43,179 nt of DNA, from positions 1 to 43,179 of the forward strand of contig JAKPIB010000034.1 of NCBI GenBank assembly GCA_029549985.1. Reading direction: 5' to 3'. The translations under genes and the position numbers were made by a program. Positions 36,022 to 43,179 of the stretch are shown here, one piece after another. The notes beneath the pieces were generated by a model. That model saw only the letters and a list, made by a program, of their open reading frames with translations, ran no database searches and had not been told where the DNA came from. This stretch comes from Bacillota bacterium. GTDB taxonomy: Bacteria; Bacillota; Clostridia; Caldicoprobacterales; DTU083. Numbering within the stretch: position 1 is the stretch's first letter; every line of letters starts with the position of its first letter.

Positions 36022-36525
36022 TCAGGTTTTAGGCCTGTAAGACCGTTCTATTGCTTCCTTCTCCTCGTCGGTGAGGGGGTATGTGGACTGTCTTGCCTTG
36101 ACAGGCTTTGCAAAGGTAGTGGATGTGTTTCTGCCATACAGGCTCGTGATCACGAAACCATCGCCCCTGTCATCCAGCATGGCAATTGAAAAGCTCTGAT
36201 CGCCTCCCATGTTATCGAAGGCATTGTACCTTACTATGCCTATATGTTGCACGCAGTTTTTCATGCGTGCGCTCTGGTTCTTTAGCTCATCTTCTATGGC
36301 CGCCATCCTGTTCATGCCCTGCTGGACCGTGTCCAGATGGTTGAGCAGCATGGACTCCAAACTTTTACTGTCTGCTCCTCGCATCAGTTTTTTGTACTTC
36401 TTGAGCAGCTTTGTGGTCCGTACATAGTTGACGATGACCACTATTATTGAAACCAGAGCAACTGCGAGCGAAATCAAGACAAGCTCAGCCGAATATTCAT
36501 TGATCAATTCCAGAACCTGACTCAT
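36022..36525 (-). CDS. DUF4446 family membrane protein
   Basis: A 167-residue protein with one N-terminal transmembrane helix (about 15-35), a coiled-coil cytoplasmic stalk (40-85) and a C-terminal domain with NCVQHIGIVRYNAFDNMGGDQSF at about 90-112, the DUF4446 core. This family often lies near the par/origin region in Clostridia, role unknown. AGGAGG lies just before the ATG at 36525. It is 11 bases downstream of the lipid kinase gene. Confidence 0.8.
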   Translation of the reverse strand: MSQVLELINEYSAELVLISLAVALVSIIVVIVNYVRTTKLLKKYKKLMRGADSKSLESMLLNHLDTVQQGMNRMAAIEDELKNQSARMKNCVQHIGIVRYNAFDNMGGDQSFSIAMLDDRGDGFVITSLYGRNTSTTFAKPVKARQSTYPLTDEEKEAIERSYRPKT

Positions 36526-36536
36526 TTTTCCTCCTG

Positions 36537-37418
36537 TTACAATACGCCAAACACCTTTATGGATAGTGGCGCAGAACTAAAGCATATGGGTGTGGTTGAG
36601 GCACATTCGCCGTCAACGTTTACAACAAGGGACTCATCTGATACTATCTCTACTTCCCTGCACCGGTATGTGCTGACGTAGGGCAGGTTTAGATGCTGTC
36701 CCTTGATAAACCTGCTAAGCAAAAGGGGTATCTTGTATCTTGGTACGGGCTTTATCAGGACAAGGTCCAGGTATCCGTCATTCACCGACCCCTGAGGGTT
36801 TACCTTCATGCCGCCGCCGTAACAGGTTCCGTTGCAGATGGCTGCGAGAAAAACCTTGGTCTTAAGCTCCTGCCCGTCCATTATTATCGTGGCATCCTTT
36901 GGCTTATAGGTAAGGAACTTTACAAACACCGAAACGGGATAGGCTGCGCTGCCCTTTATGAACCGCTTCACCCTGGGCAGGTCGCGTATGATCTCTGCGT
37001 CAAAGCCTACGCTGGCCACATTGAGATATATCCGGCCGTTGAACCGAGCGGCATCTATCTGTACAGGCGGCCTTTCGGCAATTATCTTCAGGGCTTCACC
37101 AATATTCTGTAAGCCGATGGGTATGTTGAGGGCCCTGGCAAAATCATTGCCGCTGCCGAGGGGCAATATTCCCAGGGGCACTTCTGTCCCGAAAAGGCCG
37201 TTGGCGACCTCCAAAACAGTACCATCGCCCCCTATCGCAATTATCCCGTTATAGGATGTGGCATTCTCTCTTGCTATGTTGGTGGCGTCACCAGGAGATC
37301 CTGTCTCCACTATGTCGCAGGCTATGCCTCTTTCCCTGCAAAACTCTTCTATGACAGGCACAGAGCTCCTGGTCTTCTTTGTGCCTGCAACAGGGTTTAG
37401 TATGAATAATAGCTTCAT
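36537..37418 (-). CDS. Diacylglycerol kinase-family lipid kinase (YegS/DagK type)
   Basis: Soluble ATP-dependent lipid kinase. The 293-residue chain shows the catalytic-domain motifs FILNPVAGTKKT (about 5-16), IAIGGDGTVLEVANGL at 60-75 and LPLGSGNDFARALNIP at 86-101, followed by the beta-sandwich with VDGE near residue 270. This set (GGDGT and GSGNDFAR) defines the YegS/DgkB family. The exact lipid is not set by sequence; DgkB-type enzymes recycle diacylglycerol released by lipoteichoic acid synthesis. GAGAGTGAG precedes the ATG. It is 18 bases from the preceding exported-protein gene. Confidence 0.88.
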   Translation of the reverse strand: MKLLFILNPVAGTKKTRSSVPVIEEFCRERGIACDIVETGSPGDATNIARENATSYNGIIAIGGDGTVLEVANGLFGTEVPLGILPLGSGNDFARALNIPIGLQNIGEALKIIAERPPVQIDAARFNGRIYLNVASVGFDAEIIRDLPRVKRFIKGSAAYPVSVFVKFLTYKPKDATIIMDGQELKTKVFLAAICNGTCYGGGMKVNPQGSVNDGYLDLVLIKPVPRYKIPLLLSRFIKGQHLNLPYVSTYRCREVEIVSDESLVVNVDGECASTTPICFSSAPLSIKVFGVL

Positions 37419-37436
37419 ATCTCACTCTCCCGATCT

Positions 37437-38777
37437 CTATCTGAAAATGTACCTGCGTCTCCTGCGCCTTCTTTTACTGATTATATAGGGTATCAGGATT
37501 ATAAGGAGCAGTATCGTGAGAAAAACGGCTTCTACAGGGACATCTACGCCAAATATCCTGATCTTCGTAACAAGCTCCTGCTCTTTATCATCCTTGGGCT
37601 TCTCCGTATCCTTGGGCTCCTCAGGTGTCGCTGAAGGCGAAGGCTCCTGTGTCTCGGGAGGGGGCAATTTGGCAAGCTCCGCATCCAGCCACTTAAGAAA
37701 GATCGTATTGCTTACGACATATTCTTTGGCATTATCAAGGTAATTATATATATCATTATCCGAAGCGGTGCCTTGCTTCATGTAATGGTACTTTTCATAA
37801 ACTATCTTGTTCCTGGCGGCACCTTCAAGCTCGCCGAACATCGGAAGGCCTTCAAGCCGGTCGTAGACCTCCATTACCTTGTCTGTACGGTATAGCTCCT
37901 TAAGCGCCAGGGCTTTCAGGAAGAGCAGCTCGTTCTTGAGGGCAAGGTCACCCTGGGCGCTGATCAGGTCATCTATAAGCCGGGTACACTCATCATAGGC
38001 TTTGTTTGAATATGCCTCCAGGATCTTCTTCATGTTCTTGTCGCCGGGGGCCTGACCGGCTATATATGCCGGGGCGATCTGCTCGATAGGCCTGTAATAC
38101 ATCCTGATATAGTCAGGTATCTCTGAGCCCGGGCCATACTCCCAGGTTATGCTGTTGTTGTCATATCCGGAGGGCATAACGGAGGGGTTGGGCTCAAAAA
38201 CATAGGGCCCAGCCGGAAAAAAACGGACCGTCAGTCTTGTGTTTTGTACAGGCCCGGGCCAGCTTTTGAGGTAACCCACGGGCATATATATGATCCGGGT
38301 ACCGTTTGGCTCGACCGGATAATCTACTCTGTAGGTCATTTCGATCAGCTTGTATTCGCCAGGCTGCAGCTTTAAGGTCAGTACAGACCAGTTTTTTGGA
38401 AGGTCGGTAATGGATACTTCCTCTGGATCTATGTTGTTCCTTCTGGTTTTCAGGCTTTGTCTTTTTCCGTCTACCGTTATGCGGATATCATTGACGTCAA
38501 TGCTGTCATTGTCGAGCTTTTGCGGGATTGCTATCAAGATCTCGGTAGCTCCATCGGAAATGGTGTTTCTGATGACCATGGACTCAGTGACTGCTGCGGG
38601 TTCCTGTGTGATGTCTATATCGATCTCATACGCGACAAGCTGGGCTTTAGGGTCCTCATTCATCACTACCGCACTGTGTCCGGATACTTTCAAAACAGGC
38701 AGTGAAACTGCTCCTGCATTTGCAGGCAAAGCCAATACAGCAATTGCCAGCAGAAGCGCAAAGCACTTTTTGATCAT
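37437..38777 (-). CDS. Exported protein with C-terminal membrane anchor, unknown function
   Basis: No family recognised. The 446-residue protein has a clear signal peptide (MIKKCFALLLAIAVLALPANA, probable cleavage near 23), an extracytoplasmic beta-rich half (about 25-235), a helical TPR-like stretch (about 245-340), a proline/glutamate-rich linker with PPPETQEPSPSATPEEP near 368-384, and a membrane helix (about 416-434) followed by seven consecutive arginines. This makes a Gram-positive wall-facing anchored protein. GGGGGG precedes the ATG. Operon partner of the lipid kinase. Confidence 0.75.
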   Translation of the reverse strand: MIKKCFALLLAIAVLALPANAGAVSLPVLKVSGHSAVVMNEDPKAQLVAYEIDIDITQEPAAVTESMVIRNTISDGATEILIAIPQKLDNDSIDVNDIRITVDGKRQSLKTRRNNIDPEEVSITDLPKNWSVLTLKLQPGEYKLIEMTYRVDYPVEPNGTRIIYMPVGYLKSWPGPVQNTRLTVRFFPAGPYVFEPNPSVMPSGYDNNSITWEYGPGSEIPDYIRMYYRPIEQIAPAYIAGQAPGDKNMKKILEAYSNKAYDECTRLIDDLISAQGDLALKNELLFLKALALKELYRTDKVMEVYDRLEGLPMFGELEGAARNKIVYEKYHYMKQGTASDNDIYNYLDNAKEYVVSNTIFLKWLDAELAKLPPPETQEPSPSATPEEPKDTEKPKDDKEQELVTKIRIFGVDVPVEAVFLTILLLIILIPYIISKRRRRRRRYIFR

Positions 38778-38828
38778 GGCAAACCCCCCAGCTATATATA
38801 AAGGATATACAATAATATAAGTTTACCA

Positions 38829-38877
38829 CAGGCATATCAAAAGGACAAGATTATATGCTCCTGGATGCCTGTTTTTT
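38829..38877 (+). other. Long hairpin followed by T6 ahead of the GAF-domain gene
   Basis: CAGGCAT (38829-38835) pairs with ATGCCTG (38865-38871), with a 29-base loop, and TTTTTT follows. No plus-strand gene precedes it, so it could be a leader hairpin or the end of a small transcript starting between the divergent genes. The stem is short for the loop, so confidence is low. Confidence 0.3.
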
Positions 38878-39038
38878 GTAAGTAAAGTCGATTTTTATAA
38901 TATATTATATAATGGTGTAAATAGAAAATTATGGGTAATATACTGGGAAATAAAGGTTTGGCCATCAGCCGGGAAGAATTAGGATGTGTGCAAAATGCAC
39001 ATATGAGGCCCAACCGGCCTACAGGCGGAGGAAAGCAT

Positions 39039-40136
39039 ATGGAGCTGCAGGAGGCAAAGGGCAGCACAAGGCTGTCTGTCAAGGTGCTTCTGTCATATAG
39101 AGCCATCATATTGCTGTTCAGTGCAATGCTGCTCGCGAGCAGGCAGCCGGCCGGTCCCGGCCCTGGCCTTGACTGGGTGGCGATAGCGGCGTATGGCATA
39201 TATAACGGGATCGCAATGCTTTTTTACATCCCGGTGATGAGCAGCGGCGCAAGGCTTGCGTTTTGCCTGGCTGATATACTTGCTGCCTGCCTTGCGGCAT
39301 TTCTCTCCGGCGGAGTCGACAGTCCTCTGATTTTCTGCTTCTTTATTTCCCTTTTCTCTCTTCATTGCCTATATGGCATCAAAGGCCTTATTTATGGCAT
39401 ATTGTCTGCAAGCCTGGGGGTCATGGGGGTGCTGCTGACAGACAGGGGGGCTTTGATCCGGGAGATGCCCTTGGGCGCAGGAGCCGGCAAAATAGTGTAT
39501 ATGGCCCTGGCGTCAGCCCTTCTGTATGCAGTGCCTTATCTGGTCGTCAAAAGGTACTATAGGGACAGCTTTCGCATAAGAGAGCTCGAGCAGGAGCTTG
39601 ATGACCTTGATGACACAAACAGCAGGCTGATCGTTTTGTGTGAGATGACAGGCAGCCTAAGCCTGGAGTCAGGCATTAGCCATAACATGGATAAAATATT
39701 GATGGCTGTCAGCGAGCTGTTTGAGGCGGAAAGGGCGAGCATATTCGTCAACCACAAGGGTGAAGTGTCGGTCTTCGGCAACCCGACCCAGGAAGAGGTA
39801 ACGGAGATATATAAGCTCATGACAAGCCATATCACAGGATCTGAAGATCGCAGCGACAACCTTCCCAAGGGCGAAGGGATCACCCTGATCCCTATAATAC
39901 GCGGTGTAAACCTGAAGGGTGTCCTATCGCTATACAGGCGCAAGACTGCCGGCCTCACGGAAAGGGAAGCCGTGCTCCTTTCTGTGGCTGCCAATATAAT
40001 AAGCACATACCTGGAGAACGCAGACTATGCTGGATCCCTTATGTTCCAGCCTGAGACCAGCATCCAGATAAACAAGCTGGATTCAGGGAAAGCAGTAAAA
40101 GGCATAGTTGATAAGAGGATCTTATCATCACCCTGA
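39039..40136 (+). CDS. Six-helix membrane sensor with GAF domain
   Basis: I do not recognise a named family. The 365-residue protein starts with about six transmembrane helices (about 14-33, 46-67, 71-91, 95-114, 117-134, 151-171), a short coiled coil (176-207) and a GAF domain (about 215-335, with FEAERASIFVNHKGEVSVFG and GVLSLYRRK). There is no kinase, cyclase or phosphatase output domain, so signalling needs a partner. The ATG at 39039 has GGAGG ahead; upstream in-frame ATGs have none. A terminator (40180-40210) follows. Confidence 0.72.
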   Translation: MELQEAKGSTRLSVKVLLSYRAIILLFSAMLLASRQPAGPGPGLDWVAIAAYGIYNGIAMLFYIPVMSSGARLAFCLADILAACLAAFLSGGVDSPLIFCFFISLFSLHCLYGIKGLIYGILSASLGVMGVLLTDRGALIREMPLGAGAGKIVYMALASALLYAVPYLVVKRYYRDSFRIRELEQELDDLDDTNSRLIVLCEMTGSLSLESGISHNMDKILMAVSELFEAERASIFVNHKGEVSVFGNPTQEEVTEIYKLMTSHITGSEDRSDNLPKGEGITLIPIIRGVNLKGVLSLYRRKTAGLTEREAVLLSVAANIISTYLENADYAGSLMFQPETSIQINKLDSGKAVKGIVDKRILSSP

Positions 40137-40179
40137 CATAGACGCCTCATGCCGGCCGGTGATCGTGGGACATAAATCA

Positions 40180-40210
40180 CAGACTGCATCTATTGCGGTC
40201 TGTTTTCTTA
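40180..40210 (+). terminator. Intrinsic terminator after the GAF-domain gene
   Basis: An 8-bp stem with one G-U pair, CAGACTGC (40180-40187) with GCGGTCTG (40195-40202), closes a 7-base loop and leads into TTTTCTTATT. Confidence 0.8.
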
Positions 40211-40417
40211 TTACCCTGCCACGCTTTTGCTTATTTTTCCCTGACGGAAGGAAACAGGTGGTCAGGCGGCGAATCATAAGTCAACCTGATTCAGAATGGG
40301 ACAATACCGGGAAGCCCTGCGGGACATCCAGGAAAGCCAGGCATGGAGCCGGTGACATAGGCAGCAGGGAGATCGATGACCAGCTCAGGCTGATATATGA
40401 AAAGGGAGATCGGTAAT
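40211..40417. other. Gap with possible decayed coding remnant
   Basis: No intact gene. One frame (40296-40355) reads MGQYREALRDIQESQAWSR then stop; another, ending at 40415, reads REIDDQLRLIYEKGDR then stop. Together they look like two frame-shifted pieces of an amphipathic protein. This could be chance, and no start with a good ribosome site is present. Confidence 0.3.
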
Positions 40418-40903
40418 ATGAGGTATGTTGTCAAGCAAAGGGTATTTTCTTTTGGTGATAACTTCACAATAAAGGATGAAGCGGGCAACGACTGCTTTGT
40501 GGTGAAAGGAAAGGTATTTACCTTCGGCGACAAGCTCAGCATGTATGACATGTACGGCCAGGAGCTGGTGTACATAGAGCAAAAGCTCTTCCGCTTCCTG
40601 CCGGAATACAGCATATACTACAAGGGGCAGCTCTACGCTACGGTAAAAAAGGAATTTACCTTTTTCAGACCCAGGTTCAACATACACAGCCATGTAGGCA
40701 GCTACTCTATACAAGGGGAATTTTTCAACCTGGATTTTTCCATTTTCAAAGGGGGCAGGCATGTTGCCACCGTATCGAAAAAATGGCTGTCCTGGGGCGA
40801 TACCTACGGTGTAGATATAGCGGATGATGAAGACCATCCATTCATACTGGCGCTTGTCATAGTCATAGACCAGGTACTCCATGATGACAGTAAGCAGGAT
40901 TGA
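40418..40903 (+). CDS. LURP-one-related (YxjI-like) protein
   Basis: A 161-residue protein of the LURP-one-related family, a tubby-like beta-barrel seen in plants and bacteria with no firm function. Supporting features are the repeated strand pattern: RYVVKQRVFSFGDNFTI, NDCFVVKGKVFTFGDKLSMYD, YIEQKLFRFLPEYSIY and ATVKKEFTFFRPRFNI, ending with DDEDHPFILALVIVIDQV. The ATG at 40418 follows GGGAGAT. It lies 50 bases before glnA with no terminator between, so both may be transcribed together. Confidence 0.8.
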   Translation: MRYVVKQRVFSFGDNFTIKDEAGNDCFVVKGKVFTFGDKLSMYDMYGQELVYIEQKLFRFLPEYSIYYKGQLYATVKKEFTFFRPRFNIHSHVGSYSIQGEFFNLDFSIFKGGRHVATVSKKWLSWGDTYGVDIADDEDHPFILALVIVIDQVLHDDSKQD

Positions 40904-40953
40904 GGGTATAAGGCAAGGACATGACAAATTCAACGGGATAAAGGAGTAGGTAT

Positions 40954-42285
40954 ATGCATAAATACAGCAAGGATGATATCCTGCATATTTGCAGGGAGGA
41001 AAAGGTGGAGTTCGTAAGGCTGCAATTCACCGACATGTTCGGCACTCTCAAAAACGTGGCGATCACTACAGGCCAGCTGGAAAAGGCCCTGGACAACCAG
41101 ATCATGTTCGACGGGTCCTCCATCGAGGGTTTTGTCCGTATCGAGGAGTCAGACATGTACCTGCATCCGGACCCTGACACCTTTGTCATTTATCCCCCTT
41201 CGATAGCGGATACCAAGGTTGCCAGGCTGATATGCGATGTCTACGATTCACAGGACAGACCTTATGAGGACTGCCCTAGGAACATCCTGAAGCGTGCGCT
41301 CAAGCAGGCCGGAGAAATGGGATATACCATGTACGTTGGGCCTGAGGCGGAATTCTTCCTCTTCCTGAGGGACGCTGAGGGCAAACCGACGATGATCACC
41401 CATGACAATGCATCCTATTTCGACTTAGGGCCGGTAGACCACGGAGAAAGCGCCCGCCGCGACATGTGCCTGGCCCTTGAGAGCATGGGCTTTGAGATCG
41501 AGGCATCCCATCATGAGCTGGCACCAGGCCAGCATGAGATCGATTTCAAGTATGATGACGCCTTGAGGACTGCGGACAACATAATGACCTTCAAGATGGT
41601 CGTAAGGATCATCGCTCAGAAGCACGGACTACATGCAACCTTCATGCCAAAGCCTGTCTATGGCATTGCGGGCTCAGGCATGCATTTGAACCAATCTCTC
41701 TTCAGGGACGGGAGAAATGCCTTCTATGACCCTGACGGAGACCTTATGCTGAGTAAAGAAGCATATTATTATATGGGGGGCCTTTTGAAGCACGCGCCTG
41801 CAATAACGGCCGTCACGAACCCCCTGGTGAATTCCTACAAGCGGCTGGTGACGGGCCATGAAGCGCCCGTATATATAGCGTGGTCGGCGCGCAATAGAAG
41901 CCCGCTGATCCGCATACCATCCAAGCGGGGCTCCCACACCCGGATCGAATACAGAAGCCCGGACCCCTCATGCAACCCCTATCTTGCCCTGGCTGTCCTG
42001 CTTACCGCCGGGCTTGATGGTATAAGAAACAAAATAGAGCCCCCGCCACCGGTAAACCGCAACATATACAGCATGACCGATGAAGAGCGGCTCGAAGGCG
42101 CAGTGCCTGCCCTGCCCAACAACCTGTACAGCGCGTTGAAAGAGCTGGAAGGCAACAGGCTGATCCGCGAGGCGCTGGGCGAGCACCTGTTTGAAAAGTA
42201 CTATGAGGCAAAAATGATCGAATGGGATGAGTACAGGGTCCAGGTGACCAGGTGGGAACTGGAAAAATACCTTAATAAATTCTGA
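40954..42285 (+). CDS. glnA: Type I glutamine synthetase (GSI-alpha)
   Basis: ATP-dependent synthesis of glutamine from glutamate and ammonia. The 443-residue protein is the compact GSI-alpha length of Firmicutes. Motifs include [16 protein letters not shown] near 50-65, [17 protein letters not shown] at 232-242, RSPLIRIP and [17 protein letters not shown] near 330-346. The adenylylation tyrosine loop of enteric enzymes is not evident, consistent with feedback and GlnR-type control. GATAAAGGAG precedes the ATG. It is 31 bases before the amidotransferase-like gene. Confidence 0.97.
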   Translation: MHKYSKDDILHICREEKVEFVRLQFTDMFGTLKNVAITTGQLEKALDNQIMFDGSSIEGFVRIEESDMYLHPDPDTFVIYPPSIADTKVARLICDVYDSQDRPYEDCPRNILKRALKQAGEMGYTMYVGPEAEFFLFLRDAEGKPTMITHDNASYFDLGPVDHGESARRDMCLALESMGFEIEASHHELAPGQHEIDFKYDDALRTADNIMTFKMVVRIIAQKHGLHATFMPKPVYGIAGSGMHLNQSLFRDGRNAFYDPDGDLMLSKEAYYYMGGLLKHAPAITAVTNPLVNSYKRLVTGHEAPVYIAWSARNRSPLIRIPSKRGSHTRIEYRSPDPSCNPYLALAVLLTAGLDGIRNKIEPPPPVNRNIYSMTDEERLEGAVPALPNNLYSALKELEGNRLIREALGEHLFEKYYEAKMIEWDEYRVQVTRWELEKYLNKF

Positions 42286-42316
42286 TTTACTATAAAACAT
42301 ACTGGAGGGCTCGAGC

Positions 42317-43027
42317 ATGAAGCCTGTTATCGGAGTGACCTGCGATTTTGATCTGCATGAGCATAGAAGCCAGGTCTTCAGTGGCTACTATGAAAGCATC
42401 ATACATGCCGGGGGCATACCGCTTCTGATACCCTGCTCAGAAGGCCTGTCCGCCGAAGAGCTTTTTGACAAGTTCGACGGCCTCCTGCTCACGGGCGGCC
42501 AGGATATAGATCCATACCTTTACGGTGAAGAGCCCCATCCGGATATCGGGAGCGTATATACCGCCAGGGACCGCCTGGAGATAGACCTGTGCAGGAAGGC
42601 CGCTGAGGCTGATATGCCCGTCCTCGGGATCTGCAAGGGCTTGCAGGTCATGAATGTTGCCATGGGCGGCACCCTTATTCAGGACATCAGGTCTGCCCTG
42701 GGGGAGAAAGCCTTGTGCCACAGCCAGAAAGCGCCGGGCTTCTTAAGTATACACGATATCCATATCTCCAGGGGATCGAAGCTGGGATCCATATTCAACA
42801 GTGAAACCTTGAGGGTGAACAGCTTCCACCATCAGGCGATAAAGGATACGGGCGGACCTTTGGTGATAACCGCCAGAGCGGGGGACGGTATCGCAGAGGC
42901 GGCGGAATCATCAGTCCACCGCTTTTTTGTCGGGGTCCAATGGCATCCCGAACGAATGATATCGAAAGCGCCTGAAATGCTTAAGCTGTTTGAGGCATTG
43001 GTAAGAGAGGCAGGAAGACTCCGATGA
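42317..43027 (+). CDS. Class I glutamine amidotransferase-like hydrolase (peptidase C26, PuuD-like)
   Basis: Cytoplasmic hydrolase of the gamma-glutamyl-gamma-aminobutyrate hydrolase type. The 236-residue chain carries Cys106 in the nucleophile elbow GICKGLQ and His210/Glu212 in VQWHPE, the full triad. TGGQDIDPYLYGEEP is the family's PuuD-type segment. Related proteins hydrolyse gamma-glutamyl-GABA in putrescine breakdown, but the substrate is uncertain. It follows glnA after 31 bases, which suggests linked glutamine/glutamyl metabolism. GGAGGG precedes the ATG. Its stop overlaps the next gene (ATGA). Confidence 0.88.
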   Translation: MKPVIGVTCDFDLHEHRSQVFSGYYESIIHAGGIPLLIPCSEGLSAEELFDKFDGLLLTGGQDIDPYLYGEEPHPDIGSVYTARDRLEIDLCRKAAEADMPVLGICKGLQVMNVAMGGTLIQDIRSALGEKALCHSQKAPGFLSIHDIHISRGSKLGSIFNSETLRVNSFHHQAIKDTGGPLVITARAGDGIAEAAESSVHRFFVGVQWHPERMISKAPEMLKLFEALVREAGRLR

Positions 43028-43179
43028 ACAAACCGGATAAAAGCAAAACCTGCGGTATGAAGATCAGCATCGATGAGGCAGGCAGTGATTATTTGATAAA
43101 TATCAAGGAGACCGCGCTTCAGGGCTATGACAAGAAACAGGCGTCCGGCAGCTTTTCCGTAGTCATAACCGGCACTTCC
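43024..43179 (+). CDS. Unidentified gene, cut by the right edge
   Basis: Only 52 codons are present. The reading frame opens with ATG overlapping the preceding stop by four bases (ATGA), so it is translationally coupled to it. The start reads MNKPDKSKTCGMKISIDEA and continues to the last base without a stop. No domain can be assigned. It may be a further member of the glnA unit. Confidence 0.6.
   Translation, partial: MNKPDKSKTCGMKISIDEAGSDYLINIKETALQGYDKKQASGSFSVVITGTS

Overview
This window carries the replication-origin region of an endospore-forming member of the Firmicutes, most likely class Clostridia. The evidence is the gene order rpmH-rnpA-yidD-yidC-jag-mnmE-mnmG-rsmG-noc-parA-parB to the right of oriC and dnaA-dnaN-rlbA-recF-remB-gyrB-gyrA to the left. 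Sporulation-linked genes (yyaC, noc, soj/spo0J, jag), strong AGGAGG-type ribosome binding sites and frequent GTG/TTG starts agree with this. The genus cannot be fixed from the sequence alone.

Layout. At the left edge (1-300) two tandem promoters and a boxA-like leader point leftward, apparently into an rRNA operon just outside the window. Then come gltX and a small flavin-reductase-like protein (minus strand). A plus-strand block of apgM, a GH4 glycosidase and a BadF-type sugar kinase follows, then argS and murG. The convergent gap after murG holds an unexpected cluster of DnaA boxes. Next, on the minus strand, are msrC, a tail-anchored coiled-coil protein translationally coupled to an unusual 1137-residue RecQ-like helicase, and the gyrA to dnaA block.

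oriC is bipartite. Eight DnaA-box-like sites lie between dnaA and rpmH (about 23379-23579). The dnaA-dnaN gap (about 21804-21925) carries further boxes, a GC clamp and a run of DnaA-trios that looks like the unwinding element. A consensus promoter drives rpmH rightward. The right arm encodes ribosomal protein L34, the RNase P protein, membrane insertion (YidD/YidC), the KH/R3H protein Jag, tRNA modification (MnmE/MnmG), RsmG, Noc and ParA/ParB, and ends in two perfect parS sites.

Beyond parS the genes are less conserved: a CvpA-family and a DUF5711-like membrane pair, yyaC with a putative forespore promoter, UPF0180-like and DUF4446 proteins, a lipid kinase, a membrane-anchored exported protein, a six-helix GAF-domain membrane protein, a LURP-one-like protein, type I glutamine synthetase, a class I amidotransferase-like hydrolase and one gene cut by the right edge. 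I saw no tRNA, complete rRNA, insertion sequence, prophage or CRISPR array.

The most unusual items are the helicase with a degenerate Rsm22-like N-terminal region and its coupled membrane coiled-coil partner, the ectopic DnaA-box cluster at 9584-9719, and the parS pair that doubles as a transcription terminator.
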